This document shows, in pieces, positions 50,532 to 60,958 of a DNA stretch of 64,000 bases (within the stretch, counting starts at the first letter, position 1; every line of letters starts with the position of its first letter). The notes beneath the pieces were generated by a model. The model searched no databases and was not told the origin of the DNA. It saw only the letters and a program-made list of their open reading frames with translations. The position numbers and the translations under genes are program-made. Source of the DNA: Rhodanobacter sp. C05 (GTDB lineage: Bacteria > Pseudomonadota > Gammaproteobacteria > Xanthomonadales > Rhodanobacteraceae); NCBI RefSeq assembly GCF_002001165.1, contig NZ_MUNQ01000026.1, positions 1 through 64,000 on the forward strand, in the 5' to 3' direction.

Positions 50532-53441
50532 CTAACCCACCTTCTGCGGCACACCGAAGAACGCCTCGGCCTGATGCGCCGGCAAGGCGGCACCCAGGTG
50601 ATTGCCCTGCAATTCGTCGCAGCCCATCCGGGCCAGAAAGGTGGCCTGTGCCGGCGTCTCCACGCCCTCGGCGGCCACCTCCATGTGCAGCTGGTGGGCG
50701 AGCTCGACGATGGTCTGGGCGATCGCACTGTCGTCGACATCGGTCGGCAGACCACGGACAAAGCTCTGGTCGATCTTGAGCTTGTCGATCGGAAACTGTT
50801 TCAGATAGGCCAGGCTGGAATAGCCGGTACCGAAATCATCCAGCGAAAGCCGGGCTCCCAGCAGCTTGAGCCCGGTCAGTGTGCGGCGGATTCGCGCGAC
50901 GTTTTCCATCAACGCGCTCTCGGTCATCTCGATATCCAGCATGCTTGCTGGCACCGCATACCGATGCAGCGCCTCACTGACCTGCTCGACCAGATCGGGA
51001 TGCTGCAGTTGCTGCGCCGAGACATTGACGGCCACGGTGAAGTCGCGATGTCCGCGATCCAGCCACGCACGCATCTGCCGGGCAGCGCGATCCAGCACCC
51101 ATTCGCCGATCTCGGGCATCATGCCCAGCGCCTCGGCAATCGGAATGAAACGGCCCGGCGAGACCAGGCCAAGCTCCCGGCTGTTCCAGCGCAGCAACGC
51201 CTCGAAGCCGGTCAACGCACGATCAGCCGCGCCGTGCTGCGGTTGGAAGTAGAGCTCCAGCTCATCTTGCTGAATCGCATCGCGCAGATGGCGGCCCAGC
51301 AACAGCCGATCCTCGAGGTCGTGCATCTGTCCGATGGAGAATTCGCAGACCCGGTCGCGCCCCTCGCGTTTGGCCTGTGTCATCGCCGCTTCGGCGCTGC
51401 GCAGCAGGCTGCGCGCATTCTCGCCATGATCGGGCGAATGGCTGATACCGACGCTGGCGGTCAGCAACAGCCGGTAATCGCGACCCTCGATCGGTTCGGC
51501 AACAACCATGCGCAACTGCTCGGCCAGCTCCAGTGCCGCGTGCCGCGACAGGCCACGCGCAGCGACCACGAACTTGTCGCCGGCGATGCGTGCGATCTGC
51601 CCCTGTGCGCCCACCGCGGCCCGCAGCCGGCTGGCCAGACGCTGCAACACATCGTCACCGGTGATGTGACCTACCGACTCGTTGACTACCTGGAAGCGAT
51701 CGAGGCCGACGATCAGCACCCATGCCGGCATGGCTGGATCCTGCAGCATCACGGCAAGCGCACGCTCCAGCATCAGGTGATGCGGCAAGCCGGTGACCGC
51801 ATCGTGGCTGGAGGCATAGGCCAGTTCCTCCTCGGCGCGGCGGCGCTCGGTGATGTCGCGCGCCACGGCGTAGAGCATGCCGTCCGGGGCGGCAAACGAA
51901 ACCCACTCCAGCAAGTGTTCGCTGCCGTCCCGGGACACGCAGCGGTTGACGAACTCATGTACCCGCGGCCCCGACCCGGTCATGACCGGCATCGGATCCG
52001 ATGTACTTGCGCCCTCCTCCGGCCGCAGAAAGTCACGGTAGCTTTTCGATATCAACTCTTCGGCGTTGTAACCGGTCACGCGCGGCAGCGACGGATTGAA
52101 CTGGATCAAGCGTTCGGTCTGCGGATCGAGGATGCAGAAAATTTCCAGCGACATTTCGAAGAAACGGTTGCGCTGGCGCAGGCGCTCGACCAGGCGATCG
52201 CTCTCGATCGCGATGCCGGTGATCGGCAGCATGCGATCAATACTCTGCAGTTCCTCCGGGCGCGGCTCACGCGATTCGCGGTAGTACACGGCGAACGTAC
52301 CGAGCACTTCGCCGTGGCTGCCGAACACCGGAGTCGACCAGCATGCTTTCAGCCCATGGGCGAGCGCGATTTCCCGATAATTCTCCCAGTGCCGGTGCGT
52401 GGCGATATCCGCCACCACGACACGCTCGCAGCGCCACGCGGCGGTGCCACATGAGCCGTGCGACTCGCCGATCTCCAGTCCATTCACGGACTGGTTGTAT
52501 GCATCGGGCAAGCTGGGCGCGGCGCCATGCAGTACGTGCCGGCCATCCTCGTCCAGCAGCAGCAGGGAGCACAGCGCGCCTGGATTCAGTGTCTCGTGCA
52601 GACATGCGATGCGTTGCAGACTTTCCGCGAGTGGCTGTTGTGCCGCGATCCCGACCAGGATTTCATGCTGGCCGGCAGCCATCTGCTCGGCCCGCTTGCG
52701 CTCGGTGATGTCCTGGCATGCACCCAGCATGCGGGTAGGCTGGCCTGTTTCGTCGACATCCACAGTGCCACGGCTGAACAGGGTGCGTTCGGTGCCATCC
52801 GCCCGCACGATGCGCTCCTCGAACTCGAACGGCTGCTGGTTCCGCAATGCCTGCTCGACGATCCCCTGCACGCGTGCCCGATCCAGCGGGTGCACCAGTG
52901 TCAGATAGGACTCGAATGTAGCTGCATGGTTCGCCGGTGCCGCACCATAGATGCGGTACAACTCAGCCGACCAGGTCACCCGATTGCCGACGATGTCCCA
53001 TTCCCAGCTACCGGTGTGCGCAACCTGCTGGGCCTGATCGAGCATGCGCTGCTGTTGCTGCAACGCCTGCTCGGCCTGCTTGCGCTCGGTGATGTCGAGG
53101 AAATAGATGGTCAGGCCGTTGGCCGACGGGTAGATGCGGTTCTCGAACCAGCGATTGTGCGGCGGGTAGAACGCCTCGAGCAGGATCGGACGTTGCTCGG
53201 CCATTGCCTGCTCGCAGGCGCGGTGGAACGGCTGGTCGATGCCTTCGGGAAATTCCGTCCAGATGTGCTTGCCGATCAGCTCCTCGGCGCGGCGGCCGAA
53301 GAATTCGCAGGCTTTCGCATTCAGACAGGTACAACGCCAATCGCGATCCAGGGCCACGTACGCATCGGTGATGCGGTCGAATACCTGATGAAACTCCGAC
53401 TCCTGCTGAGTGTGTTCCATGGAAGCACGCGATCCTGTCAT
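50532..53441 (-). CDS. PAS/GAF sensor with degenerate GGDEF and intact EAL domain
   Basis: 969 residues, no clear membrane segment. Order: PAS (about 15-110, FDRITDAYVALDRDWRC), PAS with PAC (about 130-255), GAF (about 265-410, HGSCGTAAWRCERVVVADIA), PAS (about 420-535), GGDEF (about 540-700), EAL (about 710-965). The GGDEF signature reads AGDKF near residue 620, so cyclase activity is unlikely. The EAL domain keeps EALLRW, VNVSAQ, EMTES, LDDFGTGYSS, KIDQSF and AEGVET, so it should hydrolyse cyclic di-GMP. Cytoplasmic signal sensor that lowers c-di-GMP. Start at 53441 or 53420 (MEHTQQ). Confidence 0.88.
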   Translation of the reverse strand: MTGSRASMEHTQQESEFHQVFDRITDAYVALDRDWRCTCLNAKACEFFGRRAEELIGKHIWTEFPEGIDQPFHRACEQAMAEQRPILLEAFYPPHNRWFENRIYPSANGLTIYFLDITERKQAEQALQQQQRMLDQAQQVAHTGSWEWDIVGNRVTWSAELYRIYGAAPANHAATFESYLTLVHPLDRARVQGIVEQALRNQQPFEFEERIVRADGTERTLFSRGTVDVDETGQPTRMLGACQDITERKRAEQMAAGQHEILVGIAAQQPLAESLQRIACLHETLNPGALCSLLLLDEDGRHVLHGAAPSLPDAYNQSVNGLEIGESHGSCGTAAWRCERVVVADIATHRHWENYREIALAHGLKACWSTPVFGSHGEVLGTFAVYYRESREPRPEELQSIDRMLPITGIAIESDRLVERLRQRNRFFEMSLEIFCILDPQTERLIQFNPSLPRVTGYNAEELISKSYRDFLRPEEGASTSDPMPVMTGSGPRVHEFVNRCVSRDGSEHLLEWVSFAAPDGMLYAVARDITERRRAEEELAYASSHDAVTGLPHHLMLERALAVMLQDPAMPAWVLIVGLDRFQVVNESVGHITGDDVLQRLASRLRAAVGAQGQIARIAGDKFVVAARGLSRHAALELAEQLRMVVAEPIEGRDYRLLLTASVGISHSPDHGENARSLLRSAEAAMTQAKREGRDRVCEFSIGQMHDLEDRLLLGRHLRDAIQQDELELYFQPQHGAADRALTGFEALLRWNSRELGLVSPGRFIPIAEALGMMPEIGEWVLDRAARQMRAWLDRGHRDFTVAVNVSAQQLQHPDLVEQVSEALHRYAVPASMLDIEMTESALMENVARIRRTLTGLKLLGARLSLDDFGTGYSSLAYLKQFPIDKLKIDQSFVRGLPTDVDDSAIAQTIVELAHQLHMEVAAEGVETPAQATFLARMGCDELQGNHLGAALPAHQAEAFFGVPQKVG

Positions 53442-53582
53442 GCGACGTGGCCAGGCGGCTTTGGCAGGTTAAGCCATGCCGCGCAAGGGCCGCAATGCGG
53501 ATTTTTCCCAGGTGCACACGATGTCTGCGCAGACCCAAGGCATGCTGGAGGTTTGTGGAGCGGGGCTCGCGTATCCAAGGAT

Positions 53583-53695
53583 AGTCTGAATAACCCGTCA
53601 TCCCAGCGAAAGCTGGGGTCCAGGGCCGTCGCAAGTCACCAAAGACGCCGGATTCCAGCTTTCGCTGGAATGACGGCAAAGAATTATTCAGACCA
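53583..53695. repeat. 113-bp inverted repeat (REP/BIME-like)
   Basis: The outer ends AGTCTGAATAAC and GAATTATTCAGAC pair with each other. Inside are CCGTCATCCCAGCGAAAGC and GCTTTCGCTGGAATGACGG, the common CGTCATTCCAGCGAAAGCTGG intergenic palindrome. It separates the EAL gene and the LacI gene and may end transcription of the latter. Confidence 0.7.
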
Positions 53696-53698
53696 TCC

Positions 53699-54721
53699 CT
53701 AGCGCAGGCTCGACCGCCGCACCATCAGCTTCACCGGCAACACCTCGCTTTCCACTGACTCGCCGCGGATCAGGCTGAGCAGGCTGTCGACGAGAGTTTC
53801 GCCGGCCTGGCGGGTGTCCTGCAGGATCGTGGTCAACGGCGGATTGACGAAACTGGCCATGGCGATGTCATCGAAACCGGCCAGCGCAACATCCTGCGGT
53901 ACGCGCAAGCCGTGATCGCTGAGCGCGTGCATCGCGCCGATCGCGATCAGGTCGCTGGCGGCGAACACTGCGTCGAAGCCGGTCTCGCGCATGATCAGCG
54001 CGCGCATCGCTTCATAACCGGAACGTTCGGTGCTCTCGGCGTTTTCCTGCAACGCGGGATCGACCTCCACGCCGGCCTGTTGCAACGCATCGGCATAGCC
54101 GCGGTAGCGCGCGAAGAATTCCGGATAATGGCTGGAGGCGTCGCCGAGAAAGGCGATGCGGCGGCAGCCACGCTCCAGCAGGTGTTCGGCCACGTCCTGA
54201 CCGCCACGGAAGTTGTCACACCCGATCGAGACGCCGGGCTGATCGGGCAGCACCGCACCCCAGCGCACGAAACGGGTGCCTTGGGCGACCAGTTTTTCCA
54301 GCTTGTCGGTGTAGGCAAGATAATCGCCGTAGCCGAGCAGGATCAGCCCATCGGCCTTCTTGCTGTCGGCGAAATCGGCATGCCAGTCGCGCGAGAACTG
54401 CTGGAACGAGATCAGCAGATCGTAGCCCTGCAGCGCGCAGGCGCGGGTGATCGAGCCGAGCATCGACAGGAAGAACGGATTGATGTGCGACTCGTCGGCG
54501 GTGGGGTCCTCGAAGAACAGCAGCGCCAGCGTGCCGGTATGCATCCGGCGCAGGTTGGAGGCGTTCTTGTCGAGTTTGTAGTTCAGCTGTTCGGCGGCAG
54601 CTTCGATGCGCCGGCGGGTTTCCTCATTGACCAATGGACTGCCGCGCAGCGCGCGCGACACAGTGGCCTGCGAGACCCCGGCCAGATGGGCGATATCGAT
54701 GGATGTGGATTTTCCCTTCAT
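53699..54721 (-). CDS. LacI-family transcriptional regulator 2
   Basis: 340 residues: helix-turn-helix TSIDIAHLAGVSQATVSRAL, hinge region DKNASNLRRMHTG, and a sugar-binding sensor domain (AVFAASDLIAIGAMHALSDHGLRVPQ, LAGFDDIAMASFVNPPLT). It lies downstream of a sugar porter on the same strand, and that porter has an ATACGTAT-type operator upstream. This makes regulator 2 the likeliest protein to bind the five TGAATACGTATKCA sites; inference only. Start at 54721 (MKGKST), just 15 bp from a 17-bp hairpin; a start at 54748 would lie inside that hairpin. Confidence 0.88.
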   Translation of the reverse strand: MKGKSTSIDIAHLAGVSQATVSRALRGSPLVNEETRRRIEAAAEQLNYKLDKNASNLRRMHTGTLALLFFEDPTADESHINPFFLSMLGSITRACALQGYDLLISFQQFSRDWHADFADSKKADGLILLGYGDYLAYTDKLEKLVAQGTRFVRWGAVLPDQPGVSIGCDNFRGGQDVAEHLLERGCRRIAFLGDASSHYPEFFARYRGYADALQQAGVEVDPALQENAESTERSGYEAMRALIMRETGFDAVFAASDLIAIGAMHALSDHGLRVPQDVALAGFDDIAMASFVNPPLTTILQDTRQAGETLVDSLLSLIRGESVESEVLPVKLMVRRSSLR

Positions 54722-54735
54722 CTGCAGCCTGATCC

Positions 54736-54782
54736 GGATTCCGCTCAACGGGCGGCGAAACGCTACCCGTTGAGCGGAATCC
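54736..54782. repeat. 17-bp perfect hairpin immediately before the LacI gene
   Basis: GGATTCCGCTCAACGGG (54736-54752) and CCCGTTGAGCGGAATCC (54766-54782) pair perfectly around a 13-nt loop. Without a T-tract it is not a standard terminator. It would sit in the leader of the regulator mRNA or at its promoter. Confidence 0.6.
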
Positions 54783-54891
54783 TAGCTGCTTTGCGCGCCG
54801 CCTGTCGTATCCGGCCCGATGCGGCCGATGCGGGGGCAACCCGGTGGTGTCATTGAGGCAGTTGCCGGGAGGAATTCGCGATTGACGGCGC

Positions 54892-56313
54892 TCAGGCGCG
54901 CATGTCTTCCAGCTCGACCCCCTTGGTTTCGCGTACCGCGTACAGCACGAACAGCAGCGACAACAGGGCGAAGCCGGCGTAGAGGCCGTAGGCGAACGTG
55001 AGGCCGATTTCGGCCAGCGCCGGGAAGCTGCTGGTGATCGCGAAGTTCGCCAGCCACTGCGCTGCAGCGGCCACGGCCAGCGCGGTCGCGCGGATCCGGT
55101 TCGGGAACATCTCGCCCAGCAGCACCCACACCACCGGACCCCAGCTCACTCCGAAGAACACCACGTAGGCATTCGCCGCGACCAGCGCGACGATGCCGGT
55201 GGCACCTGGCAGGCTGAGCGTGGCACCGCTGCCGGTAGCCTGCGAGAAGCACCAGGCCATGAGCCCCAAGGTGATCGCCATGCCGGCCGAGCCGACCACC
55301 AGCAGCGGCTTGCGGCCGATCCTGTCGACCAGCGCGATCGCCACCAGGGTCACCAGCACGTTGACCACCGAGGTGACGACGGTGATCGTGAACGAATCCG
55401 CCTCGCTGAAGCCCACCGAATGCCACAGAGTAGACGAGTAATAGAAGATCACGTTGATGCCGACGAACTGCTGGAACACCGACAGCAGGATGCCGATCCA
55501 CACCACCGGCAGCAGACCCGCGGCCTTGCCGAGCAGGTCGCTCAGGCGCGGCTGATGTTCCGAACGCAGGCTGTCCTCGATGTCGTGCAGCTTGCTGTCC
55601 AGCGCGGCGTCGCTATGCATGTTCAACACCTGGCGCAGCACGTCCCTGGCTTCGGCCAGACGACCCTTGGCCACCAGATAGCGCGGCGACTCCGGCACAC
55701 CCAGCACCAGGGTGCCGTAGATCAGGGCCGGCAGCACCGCCGCCAGGAACATCCAGCGCCAGGCGCCCAGCCCGAACCACAGCGCATGCGACGCACCGCC
55801 AGCCGAACCGGCCAGCCACGCGTCACTGAGCAGGGCCGCGAAGATACCCAGCACGATCGCCAGCTGTTGCATCGAACCGAGCCGGCCGCGGATATACGCG
55901 GGCGATACTTCGGCGATATAGGTCGGCGCGATCACCGAGGCCACGCCGACGCCGATGCCACCGACCAGTCGCCACAGGATCAGCTGCCACACGGCACCCG
56001 CCAGTCCCGAACCCAGCGCGCTGGCCACCAGCAGCACGGCCGCCACCTGCATGGTGCGCACGCGACCCCAGCGGTTCGCCAGCATGCCGGCATACCACGC
56101 GCCCAACGCCGAACCGAGCAAGGCGCACGACACCGCAAAACCGGTCTGTGCAGCATCCAGCGTAAAAGCGCCACGGATCGCATCGACCGCGCCGTTGATC
56201 ACCGCCGTGTCGAAGCCGAACAGGAAGCCGCCCAGCGCCGCTGCCGCCGAGATCAACACCACCCGTGTGGTGGCGTGCTGGCCCGATCCATCTGTCGCGT
56301 CCATTGTGCTCAT
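54892..56313 (-). CDS. sugar porter-family MFS transporter
   Basis: 473 residues with 12 helices and sugar porter signatures: GGFLFGFDTAVINGAVDAI in helix 1, RVGGIGVG-type RLVGGIGVGVASVIAPTYI, the PESPRYL motif after helix 6, QQFVGINVIFYYSS in helix 7, and the helix 8-9 DRIGRKPL. Related to glucose, xylose and galactose proton symporters. Under an ATACGTAT-type operator (56387-56400) it probably takes up glucose released by the periplasmic enzymes at 23-46 kb; the regulon link is by operator only. The LacI regulator gene follows on the same strand. Confidence 0.9.
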   Translation of the reverse strand: MSTMDATDGSGQHATTRVVLISAAAALGGFLFGFDTAVINGAVDAIRGAFTLDAAQTGFAVSCALLGSALGAWYAGMLANRWGRVRTMQVAAVLLVASALGSGLAGAVWQLILWRLVGGIGVGVASVIAPTYIAEVSPAYIRGRLGSMQQLAIVLGIFAALLSDAWLAGSAGGASHALWFGLGAWRWMFLAAVLPALIYGTLVLGVPESPRYLVAKGRLAEARDVLRQVLNMHSDAALDSKLHDIEDSLRSEHQPRLSDLLGKAAGLLPVVWIGILLSVFQQFVGINVIFYYSSTLWHSVGFSEADSFTITVVTSVVNVLVTLVAIALVDRIGRKPLLVVGSAGMAITLGLMAWCFSQATGSGATLSLPGATGIVALVAANAYVVFFGVSWGPVVWVLLGEMFPNRIRATALAVAAAAQWLANFAITSSFPALAEIGLTFAYGLYAGFALLSLLFVLYAVRETKGVELEDMRA

Positions 56314-56386
56314 CGCGTCTCCCCAACGTTCATGGCATCAAATAATTGTGGACCGAGTCTGCACCGCAGTCCCCGTCGTGTCCGGC

Positions 56387-56400
56387 TGAATACGTATGCA
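56387..56400. promoter_or_regulatory. operator 5, upstream of the sugar porter gene
   Basis: TGAATACGTATGCA, 74 bp before the porter start and only 4 bp beyond the end of the convergently placed antiporter gene. Here the 29-nt position holds no -10-like hexamer; the nearest candidate CACAAT is at 36 nt. Confidence 0.65.
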
Positions 56401-56404
56401 GCAA

Positions 56405-58096
56405 CTAGTGCTGCAGTGCACCCAGATGCTCGAGCATGCCACGCGCCAGCTCGGGTTCGGCCAACACCACCAGATCGGCGCCCTGCTGCTGCAGGTGTGC
56501 CATGCAGGCATCGGAATCGGCGCGGGCAATGATCTGCAGTTGCGGATTGGCCAGCCGCGCGACCCGCACCACTTCGCCACTCTCGAACGCATCGGGCACG
56601 GTCACCACCAGCGCACGCGCCTGGGTGAGGTTGGCTGCTTCCAGCACATCGTCCCGTGCCGCGTTGCCGACGATCGTCTCGATGCCTTGCTGGCGCAGCA
56701 TCGCGACCCGCTCCTTTTCCTCTTCCAGCACCAGTACGGCATGACCCTGACCGTGCAACGCCTCGCCAACCAGCTGCCCGACCTGACCATAGCCGGCCAC
56801 CACCACATGCCCGCTCAGCGCGCTGGTGACGAGGATCTCGGGCGCCGGTTCGATACTCGCGGGTACAACCGCGTCGCCGAGCTGGCGTGCCTCGCGCGCA
56901 TCCAGCCACGGCTTGGCGCGATCGAGCAGCTTGAACAGCAGCGGGTTGATCAGGATCGAAAGGATCGCGGCGGCCAGCAGCACGTCCTGCGCTTCTTTCG
57001 ACACCAGGTTCTGCGCCACGCCCACGCCGATCAGGATGAACGAGAACTCGCCGATCTGCGCCAGGCTGGTGGCAATCGTCAGCGCGGTGCGCAATGGCCG
57101 TCCAAACGCCAGCACGATGCCGAACGCCGCCAGCGACTTGCCGATCACGATGATCGACAGCGCCGCCAGCACCACCAGCGGCTCGGTCAGCACCACGTGA
57201 TAGTTGAACAACATGCCGATCGAGACGAAGAACAGCACGGCGAACGCATCGCGCAGCGGCAGGGTTTCCTCGGTGGCGCGCTGGGCCAGCTTCGACTCGC
57301 CCATCATCATGCCGGCGAAGAACGCACCCAGCTCGAACGACACCCCGAACAGGCCCGCCGCACCGAACGCGACGCCGAGCGCGATCGCCAGCACGGCAAG
57401 GCGGAACAGTTCGCGCGAACCGGTGTGCGCGACGACCTTGAGGATCCACGGGATCAGTCGCTTGCCGACCACCAGCATCATCGCCACGAACAGCACCACC
57501 TTGCCGATGGTCAGCGCGACGGTGCCGGCGATCGCCCCGAACGACAAGGTGACACCGCCCTGCTCGCCGCCACCCAGTGCCAGTCCGATCGCCGGCAGCA
57601 GCACCAGCGCCAGCACCATCGCCAGATCCTCGACGATCAGCCAGCCGATCGCGATGCGGCCGCGCTCGGTTTCCATCAGGCGGCGTTCCTCCATCGCGCG
57701 CAGCAAGACCACGGTGCTGGCCACCGACAGTGCCAGGCCAAACACGAAGCCCTGCGCAAACGGCCAGCCAAGGCCCCAGCCAAGCAGCATGCCGAGCACG
57801 GTGGCCACCGCCATCTGGCCGAGCGCACCCGGGATCGCAATGTTCTTGACCGAGAGCAGATCCTTCAGCGAGAAATGCAGGCCGACGCCGAACATCAGCA
57901 GCACTACGCCCATCTCGGCCAGTTGGTGCGCGAGATGGCCATCGGCGACATAGCCCGGCGTAAACGGCCCGACCACCACACCGGCCATCAGGTAACCGGC
58001 CAGCGGCGGCAGCCTCAGCTTGTGCGCGATGGCGGCAAAGACGAAGGCCAGCACGATGCCGCTGACGATGGTGGCAATGAGCGGGGCGTCGTGCAT
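56405..58096 (-). CDS. ybaL: monovalent cation:proton antiporter of the KefB/YbaL (CPA2) family
   Basis: 563 residues. The first 390 form a 12-13 helix Na/H-exchanger domain (LIATIVSGIVLAFVFAAIAH, LPPLAGYLMAGVVVGPF, FELGAFFAGMMMGESKLAQR). The C-terminus is a TrkA-N/RCK domain with a Rossmann start HVVVAGYGQVGQLVGEAL, which binds nucleotides or glutathione adducts to gate the channel. YbaL-type proteins exchange potassium for protons. No TrkA-C domain is visible, as in YbaL. Start at 58096 (MHDAPL) is backed by AAAGGAT 7 bp upstream. The symbol is by resemblance. Confidence 0.85.
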   Translation of the reverse strand: MHDAPLIATIVSGIVLAFVFAAIAHKLRLPPLAGYLMAGVVVGPFTPGYVADGHLAHQLAEMGVVLLMFGVGLHFSLKDLLSVKNIAIPGALGQMAVATVLGMLLGWGLGWPFAQGFVFGLALSVASTVVLLRAMEERRLMETERGRIAIGWLIVEDLAMVLALVLLPAIGLALGGGEQGGVTLSFGAIAGTVALTIGKVVLFVAMMLVVGKRLIPWILKVVAHTGSRELFRLAVLAIALGVAFGAAGLFGVSFELGAFFAGMMMGESKLAQRATEETLPLRDAFAVLFFVSIGMLFNYHVVLTEPLVVLAALSIIVIGKSLAAFGIVLAFGRPLRTALTIATSLAQIGEFSFILIGVGVAQNLVSKEAQDVLLAAAILSILINPLLFKLLDRAKPWLDAREARQLGDAVVPASIEPAPEILVTSALSGHVVVAGYGQVGQLVGEALHGQGHAVLVLEEEKERVAMLRQQGIETIVGNAARDDVLEAANLTQARALVVTVPDAFESGEVVRVARLANPQLQIIARADSDACMAHLQQQGADLVVLAEPELARGMLEHLGALQH

Positions 58097-58221
58097 GCGC
58101 GATCCTTTCGACATGAAGTGCGGAGTGTGCACCGCCGTCCGATGCCGGCATGCATTCGCAATATCCTTCAGTTGTAAGGGCTTCGATGACCGGCACAAGC
58201 GCGTACACGCAGATCGATCGC

Positions 58222-60036
<1,815 letters not shown>

Positions 60037-60110
60037 CGGCAACATGGTAACAAACCGAGCCACCTGACCCTACGGCAAAACCTGCTGCGGATCGTCAGAG
60101 CCGCCACCAT

Positions 60111-60452
60111 TCAGGCGTCCGGCATGCCCCACAACGCATGGTCGAGATCACCGTCCAGTCCGAACCGCGACAATGGTACGCGGCCGTTCTTCACTTCGAC
60201 GCCTTCGGCCCGCAACAACCGGGACTGCTCGCGAAAGCCACGGCTGCCCGGAGGCATCGCGATGTGTCCGCTGGAACGCAGCACGCGATACCACGGCAGC
60301 TGCATGCCATCAGGAACTTCCCCGAGCAGCTTGCCGACCAGCCGCGCCCTTCCCGGCAGGCCGGCGCGAGCAGCGATGGCGCCATAACTGGCGACGCGAC
60401 CGGACGGAATCGCGGCAATGGCGGCGTAGATACGGCCGGCAGCATCATTCAT
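60111..60452 (-). CDS. alkyltransferase-like protein (ATL)
   Basis: 113 residues matching the DNA-binding domain of O6-alkylguanine-DNA alkyltransferase: IYAAIAAIPSGRVASYGAIA, LVGKLLG and the active-site region, but PCHRV is replaced by PWYRV. Trp in place of the alkyl-accepting Cys is the hallmark of ATL proteins, which flag O6-alkylguanine for nucleotide excision repair instead of reversing it. The start at 60452 gives the family length; 60476 is in frame. It is close to recQ on the same strand, a repair-themed pair. Confidence 0.88.
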   Translation of the reverse strand: MNDAAGRIYAAIAAIPSGRVASYGAIAARAGLPGRARLVGKLLGEVPDGMQLPWYRVLRSSGHIAMPPGSRGFREQSRLLRAEGVEVKNGRVPLSRFGLDGDLDHALWGMPDA

Positions 60453-60547
60453 GCGGATTGACTCGGACGGATTCATTCGAACTTGAGGCGACGCGGGCAG
60501 GCATACGTGGCAGAGTAGCAGCGCCTCTCGCCAGCGGAAGTCGCACC

Positions 60548-60952
60548 ATGCGCCACTTCGAAGCCGTGCGTTCCCATATCGGCAGCCAGCACGAGCTGCG
60601 CCACAACGATCCGTATCTGATCAGTTTCGATCTGAAGCTGACGCATGGCCGCCATCAAGGCATCTATCTGGCCGAACTCGAGGATGAGTCGGGGCGGCGC
60701 TATCTGCGCATCTCCACCCCGATCGGTCCATTGGCCGGCACCGATCCGAGCCGCTGTCTGCGCTTCAACTGGCAGCAGCGCACCGGTTTTCTCGCGGTCG
60801 CCGATCTGGATGGCTCACCCTATCTGCATCTGTGCGAAAACCGTCCGTACGAGTTTCTCGACCGCGCGGAGTTGCAGCGGGTGGTGGATGAACTCGGTGT
60901 GCTCGGCGACCAACTGGAGCAGATCGTCGTCAATGGCGGCGATGCACTCTGA
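60548..60952 (+). CDS. hypothetical protein, 134 aa
   Basis: Soluble protein with no signal peptide. The N-terminal half alternates strands (YLISFDLKLTHGRHQGIYLAE, then RRYLRISTPIGPL) and the C-terminal half has a helix (RAELQRVVDELGVLGDQLEQI). It resembles bacterial type III secretion chaperone-like or YbjN-like folds only superficially; I assign no family. Start ATG at 60548 is preferred over a 125-codon longer frame that overlaps the ATL gene antisense. It converges with the Pit gene, 6 bp apart. Confidence 0.75.
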   Translation: MRHFEAVRSHIGSQHELRHNDPYLISFDLKLTHGRHQGIYLAELEDESGRRYLRISTPIGPLAGTDPSRCLRFNWQQRTGFLAVADLDGSPYLHLCENRPYEFLDRAELQRVVDELGVLGDQLEQIVVNGGDAL

Positions 60953-60958
60953 GAGTCA

